The notes under the pieces are model-generated. The model was given only the letters and a program-made list of their open reading frames with translations, was not told the DNA's origin and searched no databases. 64,000 nucleotides of DNA, from the NCBI GenBank assembly GCA_017436705.1, contig JAFSCP010000025.1, forward strand, positions 1 to 64,000, in the 5' to 3' direction. This DNA comes from Bacillota bacterium (GTDB lineage Bacteria; Bacillota; Clostridia; Peptostreptococcales; Anaerovoracaceae). Made by a program: the position numbers and the translations under genes. Positions 14,356 through 22,891 of this stretch are shown here, one piece after another; within the stretch, counting starts at the first letter, position 1, and each line of letters opens with the position of its first letter.

Positions 14356-15765
14356 TTAAATTCCCAGATAGGAAAGTGCCAGGGAAATGAGTACGAATGT
14401 CATCATAGCAGGAGTGATGTACTTGATGGAAACTCTGAAGAAGGACTTGCCGATAATCTTGTTTCCGCACTTTTCCATTTCTTCTTCGTACCAGGAATGA
14501 CCTTTCTTCCAGCCAACGATGAGACACATAAGGATTGCAGCCAGAGGCATCATGATACCTTCTGTGAAGAAGTCGTAAGTATCTACCAGGCAGCCGATCT
14601 TGCTTACAAGCGGAATCTGAGTAGTGATTGCGCTTCCGCCGAGCATGTCGAGACATACAGGGATGGAAAGTACAAAGATGATTACTGTCATAACCAGTAC
14701 TGCATTCTTTCTGGAAACTGGCTTACCCTTAGCTTCGTTGCTGTCGATGAAGTGTGCAGAAGCTACTTCCATCAGGGAAATCAGGGAAGATACGCCAGCG
14801 AAGATTACAAGTACGTAGAACAGGAAGCCGATAACATTACCGATGTTACCCATAGAAGTGAATGTGTCGTGCATTGTGATGAATAAGAGACCAACACCGC
14901 CGTTAGGAGTTCCGCCCTGTGCGAATACAGCAGGGAAAATTGCCAGACCGGCCATGATTGCTGCTAAAGTATCTGCAGCAGGAATAATCCATGCGTTTCT
15001 TGAAATGCTTTCTTCAGGCTTCATGTAGGAACCGTAGGTAATCATGATACCCATACCAAGTGAGCAGGAGAAGAGCATCTGGCCTGCAGCAACACGGCAT
15101 GCGTTGAAGAAGTCGAATTCAGTTCCTGCCATTTCCATACCCTTGGATGTGAACATGTAAGTCAGACCCTGGGATGCGCCAGGAAGTGTGAAGTTGTAAA
15201 CGATGATTACGATTAACAGTACGAAGAGACCAGGAATGCCGACTTTGTTGAATTTTTCAATACCGCCTGCAATACCGCCTGCAACGATGAGTCCGCATGC
15301 TGCGAGTGTAATGATTGTGAAAAGCATTACCTGCATAGGTTCTGCAGTATAAGCTCCGAAGAAATCGCCGCCGGACATGCCGCCGAAACTATCTGAACCG
15401 AAGATTTCCATCAGGAAGCCCCATGCGTATCTTACGGAGTAACCGATAAGTACGGAATAGAAACCACTGATGATGATAGGGCAGAGTACGCTGAGCCAGC
15501 CGACAAACTTGTACTGCTTTCCAAGTTCACCCATAGCCAAAACAGGGCTCTTGCCTGTCTTACGGCCGATGGCCATTTCAAGACCCATAACTACTACACC
15601 GCAGAAAATTACGAATACTAAATAGATAATAAGGAATGGGAAGCCGCCATTAGCGCCCATTTTATAAGGGAAACCCCATAAGTTACCAAGACCTACAGCA
15701 GAGCCTACAGCGGTTAAAATGAAACCAAGACTGCCGCTGAATGAGCCACGATTTTTGTTTTCCAA
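14356..15765 (-). CDS. Sodium-dependent transporter, NSS (SNF) family
   Basis: This is a 469-residue LeuT-fold symporter. The N-terminal signature GSAVGLGNLWGFPYK (about 17–31) is the unwound TM1 that binds Na+ and substrate, and there are 11–12 membrane helices. NSS proteins import amino acids or related amines with Na+. The substrate cannot be told from sequence. The start codon is TTG (complement of 15763–15765) with AGGAGG 8 bp upstream, and no ATG nearby has a better ribosome site. It has its own strong promoter and ends at a bidirectional terminator. Confidence 0.92.
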   Translation of the reverse strand: MENKNRGSFSGSLGFILTAVGSAVGLGNLWGFPYKMGANGGFPFLIIYLVFVIFCGVVVMGLEMAIGRKTGKSPVLAMGELGKQYKFVGWLSVLCPIIISGFYSVLIGYSVRYAWGFLMEIFGSDSFGGMSGGDFFGAYTAEPMQVMLFTIITLAACGLIVAGGIAGGIEKFNKVGIPGLFVLLIVIIVYNFTLPGASQGLTYMFTSKGMEMAGTEFDFFNACRVAAGQMLFSCSLGMGIMITYGSYMKPEESISRNAWIIPAADTLAAIMAGLAIFPAVFAQGGTPNGGVGLLFITMHDTFTSMGNIGNVIGFLFYVLVIFAGVSSLISLMEVASAHFIDSNEAKGKPVSRKNAVLVMTVIIFVLSIPVCLDMLGGSAITTQIPLVSKIGCLVDTYDFFTEGIMMPLAAILMCLIVGWKKGHSWYEEEMEKCGNKIIGKSFFRVSIKYITPAMMTFVLISLALSYLGI

Positions 15766-15814
15766 TTTAATTTCCTCCTAAACATAATAATGTACGTAAA
15801 TAATAACATCTTGT

Positions 15815-15843
15815 ATTGTATAGTAAAAGCGTTTTGTTGTCAA
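15815..15843 (-). promoter_or_regulatory. Strong promoter for the NSS symporter gene
   Basis: On the minus strand TTGACA (15838–15843), 17-bp spacer, TACAAT (15815–15820). Confidence 0.75.
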
Positions 15844-15918
15844 GACATAAATAAAAAAATAAAAAATTGTTTTTGAAAACAAAAATGCAGCGAGATTTAA
15901 CGATTCTCATGCCTGAAT

Positions 15919-15947
15919 TTGACGAAGCCCACAAATAATAGTATAAT
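15919..15947 (+). promoter_or_regulatory. Promoter for the YbaK-like gene
   Basis: TTGACG (15919–15924), 17-bp spacer, TATAAT (15942–15947), 43 bp before the start codon. It is divergent from the NSS promoter. Confidence 0.75.
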
Positions 15948-15989
15948 AAAATGTCACGTTGAAAATAAAGGAAAAAGAGGTGCATATAA

Positions 15990-16478
15990 ATGGCCATAGA
16001 AAAGGTAAGAGAATACTTCAGACAGTTCGGATTAGAAGAGAAAATCATGGAATTCGACGTTTCCAGCGCTACAGTTGAACTGGCAGCTCAGGCTGTAGGA
16101 GTTGAAGGAGCACGTATCTGCAAGACACTTTCATTCAAAGACAGCGAGGGCGGCTGCATTTTAATACAGACTGCAGGCGATACTAAAATAGACAACCGTA
16201 AGTTCAAGGATACTTTCGGGCTGAAGGCAAAAATGCTCACGGCAGAAGAAGTGGTGGAATTTACCGGTCATGCCATCGGAGGTGTGTGCGCTTTTGCGAT
16301 AAATAACCCGGATGTTAAAGTTTACTGTGATGATTCCATGAAACGTTTCGGGACTGTTTTTCCGGCGTGCGGAAGTTCCAACAGCGCAATCGAGTTCACC
16401 TGCGATGAACTGTTCAGGTATTCCAATGCTCTGGCATGGATTGATGTGTGCAAAATCCCTGAACCGCAGGCGGAGTAG
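15990..16478 (+). CDS. YbaK/EbsC family aminoacyl-tRNA deacylase
   Basis: This 162-residue single-domain protein belongs to the YbaK/ProXp family, which hydrolyses mischarged tRNAs (for example Cys-tRNA-Pro) in trans. Visible features are GARICKTLSFKD with the conserved lysine (about K46), the middle strand GDTKIDNRKFK, the motif GHAIGGVCAFA (about 91–101) and the C-terminal FPACGSSNSAIEFTCDELF. Length and order match free-standing members. GAGGTG upstream serves as the ribosome site. The specific tRNA substrate is not determined by what I can see. Confidence 0.88.
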   Translation: MAIEKVREYFRQFGLEEKIMEFDVSSATVELAAQAVGVEGARICKTLSFKDSEGGCILIQTAGDTKIDNRKFKDTFGLKAKMLTAEEVVEFTGHAIGGVCAFAINNPDVKVYCDDSMKRFGTVFPACGSSNSAIEFTCDELFRYSNALAWIDVCKIPEPQAE

Positions 16479-16518
16479 CTGGCTGCATCAACAGGGGTAA
16501 GAGACAAAGGGGGATGAA

Positions 16519-17394
16519 ATGATGACAACAGAAATAAAAAGAAGTATAAAGCATGATCTGAAAGTTATTTTTTTTCTTACGCTGGCATCTGCGATAATTG
16601 CTTTTAACCTGAAAAGCTTCATTCGTACAGGAGGGCTGTTTCCGGGAGGATTCAGCGGCCTTACGGTGCTTATTCAGCAGATTTCCAGCCGTTTTTTTGA
16701 TTTTGAGATTCCGTACTCGGTGCTGTATCTGCCAATGAATCTGATTCCGGCAGTTATCGGCTTCAGGTTCATCGGTAAAAGGTTTACCATCTTCTCGTTT
16801 TATGTGGTGTTCCTTTCCAGTATTCTGACTGACATATTTCCGGAAGTTACAATTACTTATGATACGCTTCTCATCAGTATTTTTGGTGGAATTATCAGCG
16901 GAGCGGCAGGCAGTCTCTGTCTGATGAACGGTGCCAGCGGAGGTGGTACGGACTTTATATCCATATATTTTTCTGAGAAAAAAGGCATAGACACCTGGAA
17001 CTATATTTTCGCGGCGAACGTGGTGATTCTGGTAACTGCCGGACTTCTTTTCGGTTTTGACAAGGCTCTGTACTCAATAATATATCAGTTCGCAGCCACT
17101 CAGGTGCTCCAGACCATGTTCAAACGCTACCAGAAAGATACACTGCTGATTATCACCGACCAGCCAATGGCAGTTTACGGCAAAATCCGTGAGCTGACCA
17201 ACCACGATGCGACTCTTCTCAAAGGCATGGGATGCTATGAACATAAGGAAAAAGACATCCTTTATTCCGTTGTAGGAAGAGAAGAAGTTGATAAAGTTAT
17301 TGCAGCGATTCAGGCAATTGACGAGCATGCATTTATTAATGTAATAAATACAGAACAGATCAACGGCCGGTTCTATAAGCCGCCGACAAGGTAA
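16519..17394 (+). CDS. YitT family membrane protein (DUF161 + DUF2179)
   Basis: This 291-residue protein has five to six transmembrane helices and a cytoplasmic C-terminal DUF2179 domain (about 215–285, containing ATLLKGMGCYEHKEKDILYSVV). The N-terminal glycine-rich segment RTGGLFPGGFSGLTVLIQ and later GAAGSLCLMNGASGGGTDF are typical of YitT/YvjA/YqfU proteins. The function is unknown in most members. The start at ATG 16519 follows AAAGGGGG; ATG 16522 is an equally possible alternative. It lies 40 bp after the YbaK-like gene, so the two may be co-transcribed, and ends at a strong terminator. Confidence 0.88.
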   Translation: MMTTEIKRSIKHDLKVIFFLTLASAIIAFNLKSFIRTGGLFPGGFSGLTVLIQQISSRFFDFEIPYSVLYLPMNLIPAVIGFRFIGKRFTIFSFYVVFLSSILTDIFPEVTITYDTLLISIFGGIISGAAGSLCLMNGASGGGTDFISIYFSEKKGIDTWNYIFAANVVILVTAGLLFGFDKALYSIIYQFAATQVLQTMFKRYQKDTLLIITDQPMAVYGKIRELTNHDATLLKGMGCYEHKEKDILYSVVGREEVDKVIAAIQAIDEHAFINVINTEQINGRFYKPPTR

Positions 17395-17399
17395 TGATT

Positions 17400-17428
17400 C
17401 TGCATACCAAAAGGTATGCAGTTTTTTT
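17400..17428 (+). terminator. Rho-independent terminator after yitT-like gene
   Basis: Perfect 9-bp stem CTGCATACC/GGTATGCAG with an AAAA loop, followed by TTTTTTT. Confidence 0.9.
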
Positions 17429-17432
17429 GTGC

Positions 17433-17461
17433 TTGAAAAACAAGTTGCTTGGGTGTATAAT
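17433..17461 (+). promoter_or_regulatory. Promoter of the YfcC–peptidase operon
   Basis: TTGAAA (17433–17438), 17-bp spacer, TATAAT (17456–17461), 43 bp before the YfcC start codon and directly after the upstream terminator. Confidence 0.72.
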
Positions 17462-17504
17462 ATTAAGACGTTGTTTTTATTTTATATTTATAAGGAGATT
17501 TATC

Positions 17505-18902
17505 ATGGACAAGAAGAAAAAGAAATTTGGTATTCCGCATACCTATGTTCTTATTCTCTGCGTAATCATCGTAGTAGCGGTTATGACTTACATCGTTCCT
17601 GCCGGTGCTTATGACAGAGTAACAGATCCTAACACAGGAAAAAGCGTTCCTGATGTTAACTCATTCCATTTCGTAGAAAACACACCTGTTAACCCTTGGG
17701 AAATGGTTCAGGCTATTCCAAAGGGTATGACTCAGGCAGCAAGTATTTCATACTTCATCTTTGTTATCGGTGGTGCTTTCGCAATGATCAAGGCTACAGG
17801 TGCCATTGACGGCGGTGTTGTAAGATTCATCGACAAGATGAAAAAGAGAGAAAATCTTGTTATCCCTGCTGTTATGTTCTTATTCTCTATTTTAGGTTTC
17901 TCCATCGGTGCGGCTGAAGAAGTTATCGTATTCATTCCTATTGCCTGCATGATTGCAAGAGGTTTCGGCTGGGACGATATCGTAGGTGTAGCAATGGTAT
18001 CCACTGGTGCATGTATCGGCTTCGCCGGCGGTATGCTCAACCCATTCACAACTGGTATCGGTCAGGGTATTGCTGAACTTCCGCTTTACTCCGGAGCTGG
18101 TCTCAGAACAGTAGGCTACGTATTCTTCTACATCATTGCAGTTGCATGGGTTATGAGATATGCTAAAAAGGTTAAAAATGATCCTGCAAAGAGCTTACTT
18201 TACGGAACAGAAAGACCTGCTCTTGACGTTAAGTCAGTAGAAGAAACACCATTCACAGGAAGACACAAACTTGTACTGGTTGCTTTCGTTATCGGACTCT
18301 GCATCATGGTATGGGGCGTAATGACTTATGGCTGGTACACTACTGAACTCGGTGCTCTCTTCCTCATTATCGGTATCGTATGCGCTTTAATCGGCGGACT
18401 CACTTCAAAGGAAGCTGCAAACGCATTCGTTGCAGGTGCTAAGGATATCGTATTCGGTGCTATGGTAATCGGTCTTGCAAGAGCAATTCTGGTAATCTTA
18501 ACAGAAGGACAGATCTTAGACTCCGTTGTATACTATGCAGCTGGCGCACTGGAAGTTCTTCCAAAGGCAGTTACATCCGTAGGCGTATTCTGGGTAAATG
18601 CTGTAATCAACTTCTTCATTCCATCCGGATCCGGTCAGATTTCTACTATGGTTCCTATCATGGCTCCTTTAGCAGATATCTTAGGTATTACAAGACAGAC
18701 TGCAGTACTTGCTGTTACATATGGTGATGCTTTCACAAACCAGATCGTACCTACATCCGGCGCACTCCTTGGTGCTCTTGGTATCGTAAACGTACCTTAT
18801 GAAAAGTGGCTCAAGTACAACTGGAAGATGGTTGCACTCTGGATTTTAATGGGTTCAATCATGCTCATCGTTGCTACAGCTATCAACTGGGGACCATTCT
18901 AA
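17505..18902 (+). CDS. YfcC family transporter (DcuC/AbgT-like superfamily)
   Basis: This is a 465-residue polytopic carrier of the YfcC family (ion-transporter superfamily with DcuC). Typical segments are GIPHTYVLILCVIIVVAVMTYIVPAG near the N-terminus, FSIGAAEEVIVFIPI and IPSGSGQISTMVPIMAPL in the second half. Members are predicted to carry peptides, amino acids or dicarboxylates. Here three hydrolases acting on acylated amino acids or peptides follow, so an N-acyl amino acid or small peptide is a plausible cargo (inference). ATG 17505 has TAAGGAG upstream; the reading frame continues 37 codons further back without a ribosome site. It is the first gene of a four-gene unit. Confidence 0.88.
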   Translation: MDKKKKKFGIPHTYVLILCVIIVVAVMTYIVPAGAYDRVTDPNTGKSVPDVNSFHFVENTPVNPWEMVQAIPKGMTQAASISYFIFVIGGAFAMIKATGAIDGGVVRFIDKMKKRENLVIPAVMFLFSILGFSIGAAEEVIVFIPIACMIARGFGWDDIVGVAMVSTGACIGFAGGMLNPFTTGIGQGIAELPLYSGAGLRTVGYVFFYIIAVAWVMRYAKKVKNDPAKSLLYGTERPALDVKSVEETPFTGRHKLVLVAFVIGLCIMVWGVMTYGWYTTELGALFLIIGIVCALIGGLTSKEAANAFVAGAKDIVFGAMVIGLARAILVILTEGQILDSVVYYAAGALEVLPKAVTSVGVFWVNAVINFFIPSGSGQISTMVPIMAPLADILGITRQTAVLAVTYGDAFTNQIVPTSGALLGALGIVNVPYEKWLKYNWKMVALWILMGSIMLIVATAINWGPF

Positions 18903-18923
18903 AAAAGGGAGGCCGGAGGATTT

Positions 18924-20063
18924 ATGAGTAATTTGAAAGAGCTCGCTCTGAGCAGAAATGACGAAATCCTCGAAGTATATAACGGACTTCATGCAATTCC
19001 TGAGCTTTCTACACAGGAATATAAAACATCTGCTTTTATCAGAGAATATCTGGAAAAGTACGGTTTCCAAGTTACTTCCGGAATTGCCAATACAGGGCTG
19101 GTGACCTACATTCACAGTGGTGTACCCGGACCGGTTCTTGGTGTAAGAGTAGATATTGATGCTGTAGAACATTTTATAGATGGCCAGGTTCAGATGGTTC
19201 ACTCATGTGGCCATGATGCACATACCACTATGGGACTTTTTGCGGGCATTCTGGCAAAGGAAGCAGGCCTTGTTAAAAAGGGTTCTCTGAAGCTTATTTT
19301 CCAGCCTTCCGAAGAACATGAAGAAACAAGTGGTGCAAGAGAAATGGTCGAAGCCGGCGTTATTGACGATGTGGATATGCTCATCGGTATTCACCTGAGA
19401 CCTCAGAGTGAAATCCGTCTGGGACAGGCAATCGCTGGTATGAGACACAGTGCATTGAATACAATTCTGGCAGACATCAAAGGTAAAGGTACCCATGGGG
19501 GACGTCCTCACCAGGGCAAAAACCCTATTGATGCCATTGCTGCAGTAATCAACGCTGTCAATGCAATCTGGGTTGACCCGTCAATTCCTTGGTCTATCAA
19601 ATTCACATCCGTACACGCAGACGGACTGAATAATTCATCCGTACCTGCCGACGGAAAGGTGGGGATGGACCTGAGAGCCAATACCAATGAGGTAATGGAT
19701 GAACTTATTGAAAAAGCAAAGGCTGCAATAACTGCCGGTGCTGCAACCATTGGCTGCGAAGCTGAGATTGAAGTTATACCGGGACTTCCTGCAGGTATCA
19801 TTGATGATTCCATGGCAAAGATTGCGGCTGAAGCAATTACAGAAGTCCTTGGCCCTGAAGGAACATTGGGCGTTGTAAACACCCCTGGCGGTGATGATTT
19901 TACCATTTATCCATATTCAAAGAGAGAACTGAAGACCACATTCCTGGGATTAGGCTGCGATTTAACACCAGGACTTCATGACTCAACTATGAATTTCGAT
20001 AAGCGCGCGCTGGCCAATGGCATAAGCGTTATTGCTACTATGATTCAGAAAATACTAGGTTAA
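18924..20063 (+). CDS. M20 family amidohydrolase (aminoacylase/AbgB-like)
   Basis: This 379-residue metallopeptidase is of the M20D type (hippurate hydrolase, AbgA/AbgB, N-acetyl-diaminopimelate deacetylase group). The metal-site motif HSCGHDAHTTMG lies at about 93–104, EEHEETSGARE around 131 provides the acidic pair, and GTHGGRPHQGKNPI is the dimerisation-domain loop with the conserved histidine. Such enzymes cleave N-acyl or N-aminobenzoyl amino acids. It starts 21 bp after the YfcC transporter, with GGCCGGAGG upstream, so it very likely shares that carrier's substrate. Active-site residues appear complete. Confidence 0.9.
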   Translation: MSNLKELALSRNDEILEVYNGLHAIPELSTQEYKTSAFIREYLEKYGFQVTSGIANTGLVTYIHSGVPGPVLGVRVDIDAVEHFIDGQVQMVHSCGHDAHTTMGLFAGILAKEAGLVKKGSLKLIFQPSEEHEETSGAREMVEAGVIDDVDMLIGIHLRPQSEIRLGQAIAGMRHSALNTILADIKGKGTHGGRPHQGKNPIDAIAAVINAVNAIWVDPSIPWSIKFTSVHADGLNNSSVPADGKVGMDLRANTNEVMDELIEKAKAAITAGAATIGCEAEIEVIPGLPAGIIDDSMAKIAAEAITEVLGPEGTLGVVNTPGGDDFTIYPYSKRELKTTFLGLGCDLTPGLHDSTMNFDKRALANGISVIATMIQKILG

Positions 20064-20070
20064 TAAACAA

Positions 20071-20113
20071 AGCACTTCAGGCAGCCGCAAAGTTGCTTGA
20101 AGTGCTATTTTTT
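20071..20113 (+). terminator. Intra-operon terminator/attenuator after the first M20 gene
   Basis: AGCACTTCAGGCA (20071–20083) pairs with TGCTTGAAGTGCT (20094–20106), followed by ATTTTTTT. It may lower expression of the two downstream hydrolases, as no clear new promoter was seen before 20136. Confidence 0.8.
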
Positions 20114-20135
20114 ATCAGACAGGAGAATTGTAAGC

Positions 20136-21284
20136 GTGAATATTAACAGAGAAGAATTTTTAAAAGATGTAGAAAAACTTGTAAATGTAGACAGCGGCAG
20201 TTTTGATATGGACGGACTGAAAGAGGTCGCTGCTGTTATTACTGACATGTATAAAGAAGCAGGATTATACGCATCCTGCGAACTCAGAGGAGACGGTAAG
20301 CGTCCGTTCATTACAGCGACAACTAAGGACCCTGCAACTTTTGAGGGAAAAGAAAAACCGGTAGACATTATGTTTTTCGGACATTTTGATACTGTTTTCC
20401 CAAAAGGTACAGTGGCTGAGAGACCTTTTTCCACTGATGGTGAAAAGGCATACGGCCCAGGTGCTGCTGACATGAAGGCAGGCATCGTGATGGGTCTTTA
20501 CCTGACAAAAGCACTGAGAGAGAAATATCCTGATATCAGCATCGCCCTTGTTAACAACGGTGATGAAGAAATCAGCTCTATAGATTCCGTGGATTCCCTT
20601 GTGGAATTTTCAAAGAAGGCAAGATATGCTTTTGATATGGAACCTGGCCGTATCAGCGGCAATTTCGTAAAATGCAGAAAAGGCGGCGGTGAGTATTTTG
20701 TAAAGTGTTACGGTAAAGCTTCCCACGCAGGCAATGCACCACAGAAAGGCGCCAGTGCAATTCGTGAAGCAGGACGCTGCATTACAGAAATGATGGCCCT
20801 GAATGATTACGAAGCAGGTATTACTGTAAATGTAGGACTTATCAAAGGCGGTACTGCCAGCAACACTATCGCAGATTACTGCGAAATGATTCTCGATGTG
20901 CGCTTCTGGACAGACGAGCAGCGTCAGCAGGTGGAAAGAGATCTTCAGGCAATAGCTGACTCCCCTGTTACAGAAGGCGTAAAAGTAGAATTCACCTTCA
21001 TTTCAGGGGTGCCTCCTATGCTGGAAATTCCTGAAACAGAAAAGATGGTAAAAATCATGGAAGAAGAAGCTGCCAAGCTTGATCTCCACTTCGGTTTCGA
21101 AAAATCCGGCGGCATGTCCGACGCAAGCTTCGTATCAAAGGCAGGAGTACCTGTTATAGACGCCTGCGGTCCATGCGGCGATTTCCTTCACAGCGAAAAG
21201 GAATATTTCGTCCTTGATACCATTGAAGAAAGATTTGCACTGCTGTTTAATACAGCAGAACGCCTGCTTGAAGAAAACAAGTAA
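20136..21284 (+). CDS. M20 family metallopeptidase (glutamate carboxypeptidase-like)
   Basis: This 382-residue enzyme resembles carboxypeptidase G2 and related M20 peptidases. The metal ligands are visible in GHFDTVFPKGT, GPGAADMKAG and NNGDEEISS, and KASHAGNAPQKGASAI is the lid-domain histidine region. It should hydrolyse a C-terminal amino acid (often glutamate) from a peptide or acyl derivative. The start is GTG 20136, 10 bp after AGGAG; a frame extending to 20097 reaches into the terminator hairpin and is rejected. It differs in subfamily from the preceding M20 enzyme, so the pair probably act on different bonds of related substrates. Confidence 0.87.
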   Translation: MNINREEFLKDVEKLVNVDSGSFDMDGLKEVAAVITDMYKEAGLYASCELRGDGKRPFITATTKDPATFEGKEKPVDIMFFGHFDTVFPKGTVAERPFSTDGEKAYGPGAADMKAGIVMGLYLTKALREKYPDISIALVNNGDEEISSIDSVDSLVEFSKKARYAFDMEPGRISGNFVKCRKGGGEYFVKCYGKASHAGNAPQKGASAIREAGRCITEMMALNDYEAGITVNVGLIKGGTASNTIADYCEMILDVRFWTDEQRQQVERDLQAIADSPVTEGVKVEFTFISGVPPMLEIPETEKMVKIMEEEAAKLDLHFGFEKSGGMSDASFVSKAGVPVIDACGPCGDFLHSEKEYFVLDTIEERFALLFNTAERLLEENK

Positions 21285-21313
21285 TAATATGACCGAAAGA
21301 GAGGAGACTTTAA

Positions 21314-22678
21314 ATGTACGATTTATTTCTTGTTAATGGTTTATGCCCGGACTTCAGCGATAATCAGATGAAAAAGCTGAATGTAGGTATTAAAGACGGA
21401 AAAATAGTATATATCGGAACTGAAATGATGGAGGCTGAAACAGTGATTGACTGTGAAGGCAAAGTTGTTTCTCCTGGTTTCGTGGACTTCCACATGCACG
21501 AAGAAATTCTCAAGGTTGAGAACTATAAATATGTTATTTCCAGAATGATGCTTGAACAGGGCGTTACTACAGCAGTTGGCGGAAACTGCGGAAATCTCAG
21601 ACAGCCAGTGGCAGAATTCAGAAAGTTTATTGAATCAGAAGGCGGAAGCCCTGTAAACTACATTTTAATGGCCGGTTACAATACGTGCCGTGAAGCGCTG
21701 GGCATCGGACGATATGAAGCTGCAACCAGGGAGCAGCAGACAGTAATGCAGGAAATGCTGAAAAAGGAGCTGGCAGACGGTGCATGGGGTATTTCCTTCG
21801 GTCTGGAATATCACCCGGGTATTACTTATGAAGAAATGCTTTCAGCAGCAGAAGCTTCTGACGATCCGAACCACATTCTTTCTGCACATTACAGAGATGA
21901 ATGCAGACCGGACAATGGTACTGGTGCTGTTGAAGAGATGATTCAGTTTGCAGCTGATATCAAGCAGAAATTCCAGATTTCACACCTGAGCAGCTGCGCC
22001 GCATTAGGTATCATGGACAAAACACTTGATATGATAAATAAGGCCATGGATGAAAATCCGAAATTAGGGTATGATACATATCCGTACAATGCATTCTCCA
22101 CACGTATAGGTACTGCTGTATTTGATGAAGGCTGCTTCGAAGCCTGGGGCAAGACTTACAGCGATGTTATGCTGGCAGGTGAACCATATATCGGTGTGTA
22201 CTGCACAGAGGAAATCTTTGAAGATGCAAGAAAGAATTATCCTGATACACTGGCAGTGGCTTTCGTAATGAATGAAGATGAAATCAGGGATGCCATCGTA
22301 AATGAAAAGGGAATTGTTGCCAGCGATGGTCTGATCACTCTCGGCAAGGGACATCCAAGAGCAGCGGGAACTTTCCCTCGTGTTTTAGGAAAATATGTGC
22401 GTGAAGAAAAGGCTCTGCCTATGATCGAAGCTCTCCGCAAGATTACCCTGGCTCCGGCAGACCGTCTCGGCCTGAAGACAAAAGGAAGACTTGAAGAAGG
22501 CTGTGATGCGGACATCACAATCTTTGACCCTGAAACAATCATAGACAAGGCTGATTTCACTCATATCGAACGCCCTGAAGGAATCGAATATGTAATCATC
22601 GGCGGTCAGATTGCTGTTAAGCAGGGAGAAAACATAAACGAAAGACTGGGAAGATTTATCCCTTACAATAAACAATAA
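21314..22678 (+). CDS. D-aminoacylase-like amidohydrolase
   Basis: This is a 454-residue enzyme of the amidohydrolase superfamily, closest by pattern to N-acyl-D-amino-acid deacylases. Features are VVSPGFVDFHMHEE (HxH metal site, about 58–65), GVTTAVGGNCG (family cysteine loop), GISFGLEYHPG and LSAHYRDE, QISHLSS (metal histidine), and ASDGLITLGKGHPRAAGTF near the C-terminus, with PADRLGLKTKGRLEEGCDADITIFD closing the barrel. It should release D-amino acids, or handle a similar cyclic or acyl amide. The gene is 30 bp after the M20 peptidase in the same operon and ends at a strong terminator. Confidence 0.85.
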   Translation: MYDLFLVNGLCPDFSDNQMKKLNVGIKDGKIVYIGTEMMEAETVIDCEGKVVSPGFVDFHMHEEILKVENYKYVISRMMLEQGVTTAVGGNCGNLRQPVAEFRKFIESEGGSPVNYILMAGYNTCREALGIGRYEAATREQQTVMQEMLKKELADGAWGISFGLEYHPGITYEEMLSAAEASDDPNHILSAHYRDECRPDNGTGAVEEMIQFAADIKQKFQISHLSSCAALGIMDKTLDMINKAMDENPKLGYDTYPYNAFSTRIGTAVFDEGCFEAWGKTYSDVMLAGEPYIGVYCTEEIFEDARKNYPDTLAVAFVMNEDEIRDAIVNEKGIVASDGLITLGKGHPRAAGTFPRVLGKYVREEKALPMIEALRKITLAPADRLGLKTKGRLEEGCDADITIFDPETIIDKADFTHIERPEGIEYVIIGGQIAVKQGENINERLGRFIPYNKQ

Positions 22679-22692
22679 TATATGCTGATTAC

Positions 22693-22722
22693 AAAAAGTT
22701 GGATTTCGTATCCAACTTTTTT
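22693..22722 (+). terminator. Terminator of the YfcC–hydrolase operon
   Basis: AAAAAGTTGGAT/ATCCAACTTTTTT hairpin with a TTCGT-type loop; A-run and T-run allow bidirectional use. Confidence 0.92.
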
Positions 22723-22770
22723 GAATACAGACAAGCAAAAAAATTAAATAGGATTTAACACCTTGTACTT

Positions 22771-22787
22771 GCGACGCAATTGTCGTA
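22771..22787 (+). promoter_or_regulatory. Putative operator, copy 1 (GCGACGCAA..TCGTA)
   Basis: 17-bp site with CGAC/GTCG inverted symmetry. It matches 22858–22874 at 15 of 17 positions. The two sites bracket the promoter of the AAA ATPase gene. Confidence 0.5.
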
Positions 22788-22815
22788 TCTTTCCTGTGAA
22801 ATTTCTTCAGTATTA

Positions 22816-22844
22816 TTGATAATTTAAGAATGTCGTGGTATACT
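22816..22844 (+). promoter_or_regulatory. Promoter for the AAA/DUF4143 ATPase gene
   Basis: TTGATA (22816–22821), 17-bp spacer, TATACT (22839–22844). The spacer includes a third partial match, TGTCGT. Confidence 0.6.
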
Positions 22845-22857
22845 ACACAATGAAGTA

Positions 22858-22874
22858 GCGACGCAAACGTCGTA
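22858..22874 (+). promoter_or_regulatory. Putative operator, copy 2 (GCGACGCAAACGTCGTA)
   Basis: Contains the perfect inverted repeat CGACG-CAAA-CGTCG, just downstream of the predicted transcription start and 18 bp before the start codon. Confidence 0.5.
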
Positions 22875-22891
22875 AGTACGAGGTGAGTGTA

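Noticed and set aside
14167-14886. Plus-strand open frame across the channel end and the NSS symporter
   Set aside because: It is antisense to the NSS gene and out of frame with the channel, without a ribosome site or family pattern.
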